A DNA stretch of 64,000 nt, from NCBI GenBank assembly GCA_030654695.1, contig JAURWY010000006.1, positions 124,001-188,000 of the forward strand, read 5' to 3'. Under the pieces are notes generated by a model that saw nothing but the letters and a program-made list of their open reading frames with translations, was not told where the DNA came from and ran no database searches. Below, piece by piece: positions 42,955 to 51,499 of the stretch; within the stretch, counting starts at the first letter, position 1, and each line of letters opens with the position of its first letter. This stretch comes from Polaromonas sp. GTDB taxonomy: Bacteria > Pseudomonadota > Gammaproteobacteria > Burkholderiales > Burkholderiaceae_C. Both the position numbers and the translations under genes were made by a program.

Positions 42955-43663
42955 AGTCAACAACATTTTGGTCAATTACGGTGCTGCACCGGCTTTGTGG
43001 GGCGTCAGCCTTGAAGTCAAAACGGGTGAGATGGTCTGCGTGGTTGGCCCCAACGGTGCTGGCAAGACCACGCTGATCAACGCGATTGCCGGCATGCACC
43101 GCGTGCGCGGTGGCACGCTGAATTTCAATGGCCGTGACATCACGCAACTGGAGAGTCACCGTTTTTGCGAGGCGGGCATCGCCATCGTTCCGGAGGGTCG
43201 GCGTTTGTTCACCCAAATGACGGTCTACGACAACCTGGAGTTGGGCAGTTTCATTGCACCGGCCAAAGCCAAGCGGCAAGAAACGCTGGCGTATGTCTTG
43301 TCGCTGTTTCCGGCTCTCAAGGCAAAGCTGCAGAGTCCGGCAGGGGCCCTCTCGGGCGGTCAACAGCAGATGGTGGCGATTGGCCGCGCCTTGATGGCCC
43401 GACCCAGTTTGCTGTTGATGGATGAGCCGTCGCTTGGTTTGGCGCCCGCCATTGTGTTGGACATGTTTGGCGCTATTCGCCAGATCAATGCGCAAGGCAC
43501 CTCGGTGCTGCTGGTCGAGCAAAACGTGGCCATGGCCATGGCGTTAGCCCACCGTGCCTATGTGATGGAAGAAGGGCATATCGTGGCCGAAGGTTTGGCC
43601 AGTGAGTTGCTCACGCGGCCCGAAATTCAGAAGGCTTATCTGGGTCTGGATATTCCGAGTTAA
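42947..43663 (+). CDS. livF: ABC transporter ATP-binding protein (LivF-like)
   Basis: A 238-residue ATPase with Walker A G-P-N-G-A-G-K-T-T, the intact signature L-S-G-G-Q-Q-Q-M, Walker B L-L-L-M-D-E-P and the switch histidine region replaced by the LivF-type E-Q-N. It begins inside the end of the LivM-LivG fusion gene (8-nt overlap). With the fused protein it gives the ATPase pair, one with a canonical and one with a degenerate signature motif. Confidence 0.94.
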   Translation: MLEVNNILVNYGAAPALWGVSLEVKTGEMVCVVGPNGAGKTTLINAIAGMHRVRGGTLNFNGRDITQLESHRFCEAGIAIVPEGRRLFTQMTVYDNLELGSFIAPAKAKRQETLAYVLSLFPALKAKLQSPAGALSGGQQQMVAIGRALMARPSLLLMDEPSLGLAPAIVLDMFGAIRQINAQGTSVLLVEQNVAMAMALAHRAYVMEEGHIVAEGLASELLTRPEIQKAYLGLDIPS

Positions 43664-43698
43664 CGTGTTCATAGCCGGGTGCCCAGAGCCGGCTGATA

Positions 43699-44499
43699 AT
43701 GAGCTGCTTTGCTCCTGCACGTTTTTCTGATCGTGTTTTTGCCGTGAATTTCCCCCTCATCACTGATCCTTTTTTTTATGTGTGTGCCATTCCGGCCGTG
43801 CTGCTGGTGGGTATCAGCAAAAGCGGTTTTGGCATGGGCATTGGTTCGCTGGCGGTGCCGCTGATGGCTTTGACGATCACGGTGCCGCAAGCTGCGGCGA
43901 TCTTGATGCCTGTGTTGCTGTTTGTCGATCTGCTGGGGCTGGCCGCGTTCCGCAAAAACATCGATGTCAAGCTGCTGCGTTTTTTGATTCCCTACGGCTT
44001 GCTTGGCGTCTTGTTGGGTGCGCTGATGTTCAAGTCGTTGGACACCCGATTGGTGTCCGGGTTGGTGGGTGGCTTCACGCTGCTTTTTTTGGCGCAGCGC
44101 TTGGTGTTTCCGCCGCACGCTGACAGTCCGCCACCCCCGCGCTGGTTCGGTCGGGTGATGACCACTTTGTCGGGTTTCACCAGTTTTATCGCTCATTCGG
44201 GTGGCCCGCCCATTGGTGCTTATGTGATCCCTTTGCGCTTGAGTCCGCTGTACTTTGCGTCAACCATGGCTTATTTTTTCTTCGTGATCAATTTGTCCAA
44301 GTGGGCCCCGTTTGCTTTGTTGGGCCTGTTGGACTGGCGCAATATGGCGACTTCGATCGTGCTGCTGCCTTTGGTGCCGATCGGGGTGATGGTGGGCTTG
44401 GCCATGGCCAAGCGCATCAGTCCGTTGCTGTTCAATCGCTTGATTCTTTGGGGGATGGGGCTGACGGGCAGCAAGCTGCTGTGGGACGCGTGGCACTGA
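43699..44499 (+). CDS. TauE/SafE family sulfite exporter-type membrane protein
   Basis: A 266-residue membrane protein with about eight helices. It carries the family motif G-I-S-K-S-G-F-G-M-G-I-G near the N-terminus and the mirror motif G-F-T-S-F-I-A-H-S-G-G-P-P-I in the second half. Members export sulfite, sulfoacetate or other organic anions. An internal GTG at 43744 may be the true start, as it begins right before the first helix. It follows livF by 35 nt and may export or import a pathway acid; it is convergent with trmL. Confidence 0.88.
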   Translation: MSCFAPARFSDRVFAVNFPLITDPFFYVCAIPAVLLVGISKSGFGMGIGSLAVPLMALTITVPQAAAILMPVLLFVDLLGLAAFRKNIDVKLLRFLIPYGLLGVLLGALMFKSLDTRLVSGLVGGFTLLFLAQRLVFPPHADSPPPPRWFGRVMTTLSGFTSFIAHSGGPPIGAYVIPLRLSPLYFASTMAYFFFVINLSKWAPFALLGLLDWRNMATSIVLLPLVPIGVMVGLAMAKRISPLLFNRLILWGMGLTGSKLLWDAWH

Positions 44500-44530
44500 C
44501 TTAGACCGCAGCGATTCAGGACTTTGATGT

Positions 44531-45034
44531 TCAGTCTGGGGTCGTGAGCGCGCCGCTGTTGGCGCTGGCAAAGCCAAGTTGTCGCCAAGCTTCAAAGACC
44601 GTCACAGCCACGGCGTTGGACAAGTTCAGGCTGCGCTGACCGTCCAGCATCGGCAGGCGCAGACGTTGCGCTGGCGCAAAGGTGTCGCGTAACGCGGCTT
44701 GAAGACCTTGGGTTTCAGAGCCGAACACCAGCCAGTCACCGGCTTCAAAATGCACGTCGTAGACGCTGCCGCTGCCGCGCGTGGTCATGGCAAACATGCG
44801 CTCGGGCCGGGGTTGTTGGCTGTCCAGCAGCGCCTGCCAGTTGGCGTGGCGCAAGACGCGGGTGTACTCGTGATAGTCCAGCCCAGCGCGGCGCATGTGC
44901 TTGTCTTCCATCGAGAAGCCCAGCGGTTCGACCAAGTGCAGCGTGCAGCCGGTGTTGGCCGCGAGGCGGATGACGTTGCCCGTGTTGGGCGGAATTTCGG
45001 GGGCGACCAGAACAATATGAAACATGCGCGTCAT
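44531..45034 (-). CDS. trmL: tRNA (cytidine/uridine-34-2'-O)-methyltransferase
   Basis: A 167-residue SPOUT methyltransferase that 2'-O-methylates the wobble base of certain leucine tRNAs. It shows the trefoil-knot signatures E-I-P-P-N-T-G-N, V-E-P-L-G-F, G-S-E-T-Q-G-L and L-N-L-S-N-A-V-A-V. An ATG three codons in (45025) is an alternative start. It overlaps the stop of the ComF-type gene by 1 nt (TAATG), so the two are translationally coupled. Confidence 0.94.
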   Translation of the reverse strand: MTRMFHIVLVAPEIPPNTGNVIRLAANTGCTLHLVEPLGFSMEDKHMRRAGLDYHEYTRVLRHANWQALLDSQQPRPERMFAMTTRGSGSVYDVHFEAGDWLVFGSETQGLQAALRDTFAPAQRLRLPMLDGQRSLNLSNAVAVTVFEAWRQLGFASANSGALTTPD

Positions 45035-45780
45035 TATGTCGGGGCGGTGCGCGTCAGCACCAGCGCGCTGACATGGCTGGCACCGGCTTGGCGCAGAACG
45101 CCCGCCGCCGTCAGCAGTGAGGCGCCGCTGGTCATCACGTCGTCGATCAGCACCACGCGGCGGCCGGTCAGTTCCGCTGTGCGCAGCGGCGCCACAGCGA
45201 AAGCCCCTTTTAAATTCTCAAGACGCGCGCTGCGTTTGAGTTCGCTTTGCGGCCGGGTGTGGCGTATGCGCAGCAGCAAAGAGGTGTCGGCGCTGGCGCG
45301 GCAGGCGCTTTGACGCAGCAGCGCACGGGTCAACTCCCAGGCTTGGTTGAAGCCGCGCCAGGCCAGCCGTTCGGCTGACAGCGGCAGCGGTAACAGCCAA
45401 TCTTGCGCCGTCAACTGACCCAAAAACGCACGCACTGCGGGCTGTTCCAGCAGCGTGCTCGCCATGAAGCTAGCCCAGCCGGTCTGGCTGTCAAACTTGT
45501 AGCGCGACACCAGCTCAGACCACGGAAAGGCATACGGCAGGGCGGCAAAGCAGGCGTCGAGGCCGAAAGGCTGACGCTTGCATCGGGCGCACTGCGAGGT
45601 CTGCTCAGTCAGTTCCGGCAATTCCGGCAATTCCAGCGCGCAAGTGCGGCAACGCCTGCGTGGCTGGCCGAAGCGTGCCATGCAGGCATGGCACACCGGC
45701 GCACTTGGCCAACTCCGGCACACCGCGCACTGGCTGGGCACGCGGTTCATGAGCAAAGCGGGCAGGGCGTTGAAATGCAT
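45034..45780 (-). CDS. ComF-family phosphoribosyltransferase-like protein
   Basis: A 248-residue protein. An N-terminal double zinc-ribbon (C-A-V-C, C-H-A-C, C-R-T-C and C-A-R-C pairs within the first 75 residues) is followed by a phosphoribosyltransferase fold with the PRPP loop V-V-L-I-D-D-V-M-T-S-G-A-S near residue 215. ComF relatives take part in DNA uptake or gluconate/phosphoribosyl metabolism; the role in Proteobacteria is unclear. It is divergent from the methyltransferase gene across a very short gap. Confidence 0.9.
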   Translation of the reverse strand: MHFNALPALLMNRVPSQCAVCRSWPSAPVCHACMARFGQPRRRCRTCALELPELPELTEQTSQCARCKRQPFGLDACFAALPYAFPWSELVSRYKFDSQTGWASFMASTLLEQPAVRAFLGQLTAQDWLLPLPLSAERLAWRGFNQAWELTRALLRQSACRASADTSLLLRIRHTRPQSELKRSARLENLKGAFAVAPLRTAELTGRRVVLIDDVMTSGASLLTAAGVLRQAGASHVSALVLTRTAPT

Positions 45781-45801
45781 CGAGTCAATATACTCGTGCC
45801 T

Positions 45802-46722
45802 ATGAGTTCAAGCCAACGCCCACCGACGCTAGACCCTCTTGCTGTCGAGCGCTGGCAGCGAATAGCGCCCGATGTCACACCGTGGCTGCACGAAGAAGTC
45901 GCGCGCCGCATGCTGGACCGATTGCAATGGATCAAGCTGCAACCCGCTGTCTGGGCGCATTGGGGCGCTGTTCGCGGCGGTCTGCAAGCGCATGACGTGC
46001 TGTCCAAACAATATGCCCGCGCCCAATGCCACGTTATTGAAACTTCGGAGCACCGAAAGGCCTTTGCCCAAGCAGCGCTGGTACCACCTTGGTGGAAAAG
46101 AATGGCGCTGATGTTGTCAGGCGGCGGTTCAGCCACCCGGTTTGACACACCTGCCCCCGGCAGCGTCAACATGCTCTGGGCCAACATGGCCTTGCACGAA
46201 GCGGCTGATCCACAAGCCTTGTTGGCGGCTTGGCATCGCTTGTTGGCGGTCGACGGCTTCGTCATGTTTTCCAGCCTCGGGCCTGACACAGCACGTGAAG
46301 TGCGCGATTTGTACGAGGCCTTGGGCTGGCCGCCCGCCGGCCATCAGCTGACCGACATGCACGACTGGGGTGACATGTTGGTGCAGACCGGCTTTGCCGA
46401 GCCGGTGATGGACATGGAGCGCATCACGCTGACCTACGAAACGCCGACACGTCTGCTGCAAGAGCTGACCGAACTCGGCCGCAACTTTCACCCGCAGCGC
46501 TTCAGTGCCTTGCGCGGGCGCCAGTGGAAGGCCAAGCTTGAGCAACTGATCAGCGAGCGTTTGCCGCGTGGCGCAGATGGCCGCCTGTCGCTGACCTTTG
46601 AGGTGATTTACGGCCATGCCCTGAAAGCCCGACCAAAGATGAAGGTCTCGGCACTGAGTTCTGTCTCGGTCGCGGACATGCGCAGCATGTTGCAGGCCCA
46701 GCGCGGGCCGTCCAGCCCGTGA
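45802..46722 (+). CDS. BioC-like SAM-dependent methyltransferase
   Basis: A 306-residue class I methyltransferase related to malonyl-ACP O-methyltransferase BioC. The central block N-M-L-W-A-N-M-A-L-H and F-V-M-F-S-S-L-G-P-D-T-A match BioC (W-x-N-x-x-L-Q/H and F-S-T-x-G). The N-terminal SAM glycine-rich motif is weak, so the exact substrate is uncertain. The ATG at 45802 was chosen (an ATG eight codons upstream is possible). Neighbouring genes are not biotin genes. Confidence 0.75.
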   Translation: MSSSQRPPTLDPLAVERWQRIAPDVTPWLHEEVARRMLDRLQWIKLQPAVWAHWGAVRGGLQAHDVLSKQYARAQCHVIETSEHRKAFAQAALVPPWWKRMALMLSGGGSATRFDTPAPGSVNMLWANMALHEAADPQALLAAWHRLLAVDGFVMFSSLGPDTAREVRDLYEALGWPPAGHQLTDMHDWGDMLVQTGFAEPVMDMERITLTYETPTRLLQELTELGRNFHPQRFSALRGRQWKAKLEQLISERLPRGADGRLSLTFEVIYGHALKARPKMKVSALSSVSVADMRSMLQAQRGPSSP

Positions 46723-46864
46723 ATACAGCGCACCCGCCAATGGTCATTGACTGAAAACCGGGGGCTCTGCCAAACCATGCTGGCTACAATCACCTGCGAG
46801 TTTTGGGTATATTCCCCCGCTTTCAAGCGTCGCCTTCAGGGCGCTATTTTGTGAGTGCTTCTTC

Positions 46865-47398
46865 GTGTTGAATCCTGCTCTCAAGCTTCGCTTCGGTACT
46901 CTGCGTGCGCAGGGAGATCACGAGGCGCCTCTGGTGCAATGGCAGCTCAAGCCCAACTGCTCGGTCACGCCGACTCAACTGGTCCAGTTTTACGCATCGC
47001 TGTGCGTGGTTTCGCTGGGCATTGCCGCTTTTTTCTGGGTTCAGGGTGCGCGCATGGTGCTGTCTTTTGCCGGAATTGAGCTGATCGCGGTGGGCGCTGC
47101 CCTGTTGATCTACGCGCGCCATGCCCGCGATGGTGAAAAAATATTTTTACACGGCACGCAATTGGTGGTTGAGCTGCACACGGCAGGCCGCACTGAGCGC
47201 GCCGAGTTTGCCCGCGAATGGGTTCGGGTCGAGCCTAAAAGCGGCGATGGCTCTCTCATAGAGGTCTCGGGGCAGGGAAGAACGGTGGAGGTGGGGCGAT
47301 TTTTACGTCCGGAATTACGCCCTGCGCTGGCCCGTGAAATCCGTTTGGCGCTGCGCGGTTGGTTGGTCAGTGGGGCTGAAAGCCCGGTGTCAAGGTGA
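46865..47398 (+). CDS. DUF2244 family membrane protein
   Basis: A 177-residue protein with two transmembrane helices at about 43-62 and 65-85, followed by a beta-rich cytoplasmic domain (R-V-E-P ... V-E-V-G-R-F-L) ending with a helix. This matches DUF2244, often encoded next to cytochrome c oxidase genes in Proteobacteria. The start is GTG. It immediately precedes ctaC and may help assembly or regulation of the oxidase, though this is inferred only from position. Confidence 0.88.
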   Translation: MLNPALKLRFGTLRAQGDHEAPLVQWQLKPNCSVTPTQLVQFYASLCVVSLGIAAFFWVQGARMVLSFAGIELIAVGAALLIYARHARDGEKIFLHGTQLVVELHTAGRTERAEFAREWVRVEPKSGDGSLIEVSGQGRTVEVGRFLRPELRPALAREIRLALRGWLVSGAESPVSR

Positions 47399-47428
47399 TC
47401 CTTCAAAATCAGTCGGCTGCGCTAACTT

Positions 47429-47434
47429 TATAAT
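47429..47434 (+). promoter_or_regulatory. Candidate -10 element upstream of ctaC
   Basis: An exact TATAAT lies about 40 nt before the ctaC start, in the 73-nt gap after the DUF2244 gene. The surrounding T-TATAATCTG matches the candidate at 15787 upstream of the cytochrome c gene. No good -35 at standard spacing is visible. Confidence 0.35.
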
Positions 47435-47471
47435 CTGCCAGTTAAATTAGTCCGTAATTGATTCCATAAAA

Positions 47472-48725
47472 GTGATGACGATGAACGCAAGCAAAACAAC
47501 AAGGTCTGGCATGACACACGCAGGGGTGATTTTGGAGTCGGTAAAACAGGCGCCTTTGGCTGCGTTTTGCAAAGCCGCAACTACCTTCACCGTGCTGGCA
47601 TCTTTGAGCAGTGCGGCCATGGCCCAAGTCAAAGACTTGCCAGGCGGCCCGGGCGTCAACCAGCTCAACTTGCCGATGCCGGCCACGCGCATAGCTGCCG
47701 AGCAAATCTGGTTGCACTGGTTCATGATGATCATCTGCACGGTGATCTTCGTGGCGGTCTTCGGCGTCATGTTCTATTCGATTTGGAAGCACCGCAAGTC
47801 GGTTGGCCACAAAGCCGCCAACTTCCATGAGTCGACCGCTGTCGAAATCGCTTGGACTGTGATCCCCTTCCTGATCGTCATCGGCATGGCTCTGCCGGCC
47901 ACCAAAGTGTTGGTCGCGTCCAAAGACACCACCAATGCCGACTTGACCATCAAGGCCACCGGTATTCAGTGGAAATGGGGCTACGAATACATCAACGGCG
48001 AAGGTGCTGGCATTGGCTTTGTCTCGACGCTAGATGCTGGACATCGCCAGTTGTCCAATGATGGCGGCCCTAAAAAGGGTGAGGAAATTGACAACTACCT
48101 GCTGAAGGTGGACAACCCGATGGTGGTGCCGGTTAATCAAAAAATCCGCATCATCACCACTGCGAACGACGTGATTCACGCCTTTGCAGTGCCGGCTTTC
48201 GGTATCAAGCAAGACGCTATTCCTGGCTTTGTGCGTGACACGTGGTTCCGCGCTGAAAAAACCGGTGACTTTTACGGTCAGTGCCAAGAACTCTGCGGCA
48301 AAGAACACGCCTACATGCCGATTCACGTCAAAGTGGTGTCGGCTGAGGATTACACGCTGTGGGTCAACGGCAAGCTGAAGGAGGCCTCGGCCAAGGCGGA
48401 TGATCCGACGAAAGTTTGGACTTTGACCGATCTGGTCGCCCGTGGCGAAAAAGTTTACGCTGCCAATTGCGCCGCCTGCCACCAAGCCAATGGTAAGGGC
48501 GCCGGTCCGATCAAACCGCTCGACGGCTCGGCCATCGTGCTGGACAAAGATCATCTCAAACAAATCAACATCCTTCTGAATGGCGCCAACAACGGCACCA
48601 TGCCGGCGTGGAAGCAACTCAGCGACACCGAACTTGCTGCAGTCGCGACCTACACGAAGAACAACTGGTCTAACAAGACTGGCCAGTTGGTGCAGCCCTC
48701 TGAGTTCGTAGCAGCCCGCAAGTAA
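47472..48725 (+). CDS. ctaC: Cytochrome c oxidase subunit II with fused C-terminal cytochrome c (caa3 type)
   Basis: A 417-residue subunit. After a signal peptide (about 30-50) and two transmembrane helices come the cupredoxin domain with the CuA ligands in C-Q-E-L-C-G-K-E-H-A-Y-M, then a C-terminal cytochrome c domain with haem motif C-A-A-C-H and a later Met ligand (T-M-P-A-W). The fusion marks a caa3-type oxidase that takes electrons from cytochrome c4- or c-type donors. GTG 47472 and ATG 47475 or 47481 are alternative starts. It is the first gene of the oxidase operon. Confidence 0.96.
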   Translation: MMTMNASKTTRSGMTHAGVILESVKQAPLAAFCKAATTFTVLASLSSAAMAQVKDLPGGPGVNQLNLPMPATRIAAEQIWLHWFMMIICTVIFVAVFGVMFYSIWKHRKSVGHKAANFHESTAVEIAWTVIPFLIVIGMALPATKVLVASKDTTNADLTIKATGIQWKWGYEYINGEGAGIGFVSTLDAGHRQLSNDGGPKKGEEIDNYLLKVDNPMVVPVNQKIRIITTANDVIHAFAVPAFGIKQDAIPGFVRDTWFRAEKTGDFYGQCQELCGKEHAYMPIHVKVVSAEDYTLWVNGKLKEASAKADDPTKVWTLTDLVARGEKVYAANCAACHQANGKGAGPIKPLDGSAIVLDKDHLKQINILLNGANNGTMPAWKQLSDTELAAVATYTKNNWSNKTGQLVQPSEFVAARK

Positions 48726-48799
48726 TCCGTTATTCGGTTTCAATTATCAGTAGCCGGATCATCCGGCGCATGTCAAGTTAAGTTATCAAAGGAAGCCAG

Positions 48800-50416
48800 A
48801 TGAGTGCAGTTCTAGACCATCACGATCACGCTCACGACCATGAGCATCACGCCCCCACGGGCTGGCGCCGTTGGGTCTTTGCGACCAACCACAAGGACAT
48901 CGGGACGCTGTATCTGCTGTTCGCCTTCACGATGTTGATGGTCGGTGGTGTACTGGCCATGGGCATTCGTGCCGAGTTGTACCAGCCAGGCTTGCAATTG
49001 GTGAATCCGGAGTTGTTCAATCAGCTCACCACCATGCACGGTCTGATCATGGTGTTCGGCGCCATCATGCCGGCGTTCGTTGGTTTTGCGAACTGGATGA
49101 TCCCGTTGCAAATCGGCGCGTCTGACATGGCTTTTGCCCGCATGAACAACTTCAGCTTTTGGCTGATGATTCCGGCTGGCCTGATGTTGATGTTCTCATT
49201 CTTCATGCCTGGCGGCGCACCCGCAGCTGGCTGGACGCTGTACGCACCGTTGACCCTGCAGATGGGCCCTTCGATGGACGCCGGCATTTTTGCCATGCAC
49301 CTGCTGGGTGCTTCGTCCATCATGGGTTCGATCAACATCATCGTCACCATCTTGAACATGCGCGCGCCCGGCATGACCCTGATGAAGATGCCAATGTTCT
49401 GCTGGACATGGCTCATCACTGCTTATCTGTTGATCGCTGTCATGCCCGTGTTGGCCGGCGCCATCACCATGACGTTGACGGATCGCCATTTCGGCACCAG
49501 CTTCTTCAACCCAGCCGGCGGCGGCGACCCAGTGATGTACCAGCACATTTTCTGGTTCTTCGGTCACCCCGAGGTCTACATCATGATCTTGCCGGCTTTC
49601 GGCATCGTCAGCCACATCATTCCGGCTTTCTCGCGCAAGCGCCTGTTTGGCTACGCTTCGATGGTTTACGCCACCGGCTCGATCGCTATTTTGAGCTTCG
49701 TGGTTTGGGCTCACCACATGTTCACCACCGGCATGCCGGTGACCGGTCAGCTGTTCTTCATGTACTCGACCATGTTGATTGCCATTCCTACGGGCGTGAA
49801 GGTTTTCAACTGGATCGCCACCATGTGGAAGGGTTCCATGACCTTTGAAACGCCGATGTTGTTTGCGGTCGGCTTTCTGTTCGTCTTCACGATGGGTGGT
49901 TTCACCGGCTTGATCCTTTCGGTTGCGCCGATTGACATTCAATTGCAAGACACTTACTACGTGGTGGCTCACTTCCACTACGTGCTGGTGGCCGGTTCCT
50001 TGTACGCGATGTTTGCCGGCTTCTACTACTGGTGCCCTAAGTGGACGGGCGTGATGTACAACGAGTCCCGCGGCAAGATCCACTTCTGGTGGTCGCTGAT
50101 TTCTTTCAACATCACGTTCTTCCCAATGCACTTCTTGGGTCTGGCCGGTATGCCACGTCGCTACGCCGACTACCCGATGCAGTTCGCCGATTTCAATGCG
50201 ATCGCCAGTATTGGTGGCTTGTTCTTCGGTCTGGCTCAGGTTTATTTCTTCGTGTTCATTGCGATTCCTGCCATGCGCGGCATCGGCCCTAAAGCCGAAG
50301 CCAGTCCATGGGAAGGCGCTGAGGGCCTAGAGTGGGAAGTGGCTTCACCGGCACCGTTCCACACCTTTGAAAACCCACCCAAACTGAATGCTGCCGCTAA
50401 CAAGGTGATCGGCTGA
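48800..50416 (+). CDS. ctaD: Cytochrome c oxidase subunit I
   Basis: A 538-residue, 12-helix haem-copper oxidase core. It has the W-F-F-G-H-P-E-V-Y-I segment (CuB histidine, D-channel glutamate and cross-linked tyrosine of A1-type enzymes), the H-H-M-F-T-T-G CuB pair, and V-A-H-F-H-Y-V-L with the haem a3 and haem a ligands. The His-rich N-terminus (H-H-D-H-A-H-D-H-E-H-H) is an added metal-binding-like stretch. A GGAAG ribosome-binding site precedes the ATG. Confidence 0.97.
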   Translation: MSAVLDHHDHAHDHEHHAPTGWRRWVFATNHKDIGTLYLLFAFTMLMVGGVLAMGIRAELYQPGLQLVNPELFNQLTTMHGLIMVFGAIMPAFVGFANWMIPLQIGASDMAFARMNNFSFWLMIPAGLMLMFSFFMPGGAPAAGWTLYAPLTLQMGPSMDAGIFAMHLLGASSIMGSINIIVTILNMRAPGMTLMKMPMFCWTWLITAYLLIAVMPVLAGAITMTLTDRHFGTSFFNPAGGGDPVMYQHIFWFFGHPEVYIMILPAFGIVSHIIPAFSRKRLFGYASMVYATGSIAILSFVVWAHHMFTTGMPVTGQLFFMYSTMLIAIPTGVKVFNWIATMWKGSMTFETPMLFAVGFLFVFTMGGFTGLILSVAPIDIQLQDTYYVVAHFHYVLVAGSLYAMFAGFYYWCPKWTGVMYNESRGKIHFWWSLISFNITFFPMHFLGLAGMPRRYADYPMQFADFNAIASIGGLFFGLAQVYFFVFIAIPAMRGIGPKAEASPWEGAEGLEWEVASPAPFHTFENPPKLNAAANKVIG

Positions 50417-50444
50417 TCGCTGACCACTCAACTGTAAAGACGCC

Positions 50445-50558
50445 ATGACACCTGACCAAAAAAAGAACAATCGCCGCTTGGGCCTGATCCTGGGCACCGT
50501 TGCGTTCGTGTTCTTTATCGGCTTCATGGCGCGCTCAATTCTGCTTAGCCGCGGTTGA
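50445..50558 (+). CDS. Small cytochrome oxidase assembly protein (37 residues)
   Basis: A short single-helix gene between ctaD and ctaG: polar start M-T-P-D-Q-K-K-N-N-R-R, one hydrophobic helix (about 13-29) and a short tail ending L-L-S-R-G. Its position, size and start pattern match the small oxidase assembly proteins of Burkholderiales. The frame stops just as ctaG begins; a TTG ctaG start would overlap it. Easy to miss because of its size. Confidence 0.75.
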   Translation: MTPDQKKNNRRLGLILGTVAFVFFIGFMARSILLSRG

Positions 50559-50569
50559 ACTTGAACAAC

Positions 50570-51202
50570 ATGGCAAACGCACGGGAAAATTCGAGAATGT
50601 TGGGCAAGCTGGGCGTCATCGTGCTCGGCATGTTCGCTTTTGGGTATGCGCTGGTACCGATTTACAACGCCATTTGCGTCATGACCGGGATCAACATCTT
50701 GGCCATGGGTGACAAGCAAATTCCAGGGGCCACGTCGTCGCAGGCAGCTAATACGCAGGTCGACAAAACCCGCAGTATCACCGTCGAATTTGACGCCAAC
50801 GCGCGCGGTCCTTGGCACTTCAAGCCAGCCATGCGTAGCATGCAAGTGCATCCTGGCGAACTCACCACGGTCATGTACGAGTTCCAAAACGTCCAGAGCC
50901 GCACGATGTCCGCGCAGGCGATTCCGAGCTACGCACCGCGTCAGTCGGCCGCGCACTTCAACAAGCTGGAGTGTTTTTGCTTTAACCAATACACGCTGGC
51001 GCCCGGTGAGAAAAAAGAATGGCCGGTAGCGTTTGTGATTGACACCAAGTTGCCCAAAGACGTGACAACCATCACGCTGTCGTACACCTTCTTTGAAGTC
51101 GGTGGCAGAACGCCTGCGGCACCGCCGGGCTTTCAAGATAAATCAGTCTTCAAGCCGGTGGCTGCTGTGACGGTCGTTAAATCTGAGGTCCTCGGTTTAT
51201 GA
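50570..51202 (+). CDS. ctaG: Cytochrome c oxidase assembly protein CtaG/Cox11
   Basis: A 210-residue copper chaperone that delivers copper to the CuB site of subunit I. One N-terminal helix (about 12-32, ending P-I-Y-N-A-I-C) anchors a periplasmic immunoglobulin-like domain with the copper-binding C-F-C-F motif (about residue 130). An in-frame TTG at 50555 is an alternative start. It overlaps the DUF2970 gene by 4 nt. Confidence 0.94.
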   Translation: MANARENSRMLGKLGVIVLGMFAFGYALVPIYNAICVMTGINILAMGDKQIPGATSSQAANTQVDKTRSITVEFDANARGPWHFKPAMRSMQVHPGELTTVMYEFQNVQSRTMSAQAIPSYAPRQSAAHFNKLECFCFNQYTLAPGEKKEWPVAFVIDTKLPKDVTTITLSYTFFEVGGRTPAAPPGFQDKSVFKPVAAVTVVKSEVLGL

Positions 51203-51402
51203 GTGCCCATTCAACAGCGATGACGATTTTGCACACGGTCAAGGCCGTGGCGTGGTCGTTCATTGGTTTGCGTGGCAGCAAAGAGTCCGAGCAAAATGCC
51301 AAGAAGCTCAACCCTTTGCACATCATTGCGGTCGCGCTGGTGTTTATATTTTTGTTTGTCGGTGCGTTGGTCTTGTTTGTGAACTGGGTCGTCAAGACGT
51401 GA
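51199..51402 (+). CDS. DUF2970 family small membrane protein
   Basis: A 67-residue protein with the DUF2970 pattern: T-V-K-A-V-A-W-S-F-I-G-L-R-G near the N-terminus and one C-terminal helix (about 42-64). It is usually encoded between ctaG and ctaE in Betaproteobacteria and is presumed to help oxidase assembly. The start ATG overlaps the ctaG stop. Confidence 0.88.
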   Translation: MSAHSTAMTILHTVKAVAWSFIGLRGSKESEQNAKKLNPLHIIAVALVFIFLFVGALVLFVNWVVKT

Positions 51403-51428
51403 GTTGAGTCCATCGGTCCCCAAACCGG

Positions 51429-51451
51429 CCCCACTGCAAAATAAAGTGGGG
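51429..51451 (+). other. Stem-loop between the DUF2970 gene and ctaE
   Basis: A perfect 7-bp inverted repeat (CCCCACT / AGTGGGG) with a 9-nt A-rich loop lies in the 97-nt gap before ctaE. No T tract follows, so it is not a standard terminator. It could be an mRNA processing or stability element that adjusts subunit III expression, or a read-through-permissive attenuator. Confidence 0.5.
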
Positions 51452-51499
51452 GCAAGATTTGTCAAGAAATTTGAGAATTTAGAGAACAGAGGTATAGAG

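Noticed and set aside
49196-50131. 311-residue minus-strand frame opposite ctaD
   Set aside because: His/Glu/Asp-rich composition is the usual antisense product of a membrane protein gene; ctaD is certain.
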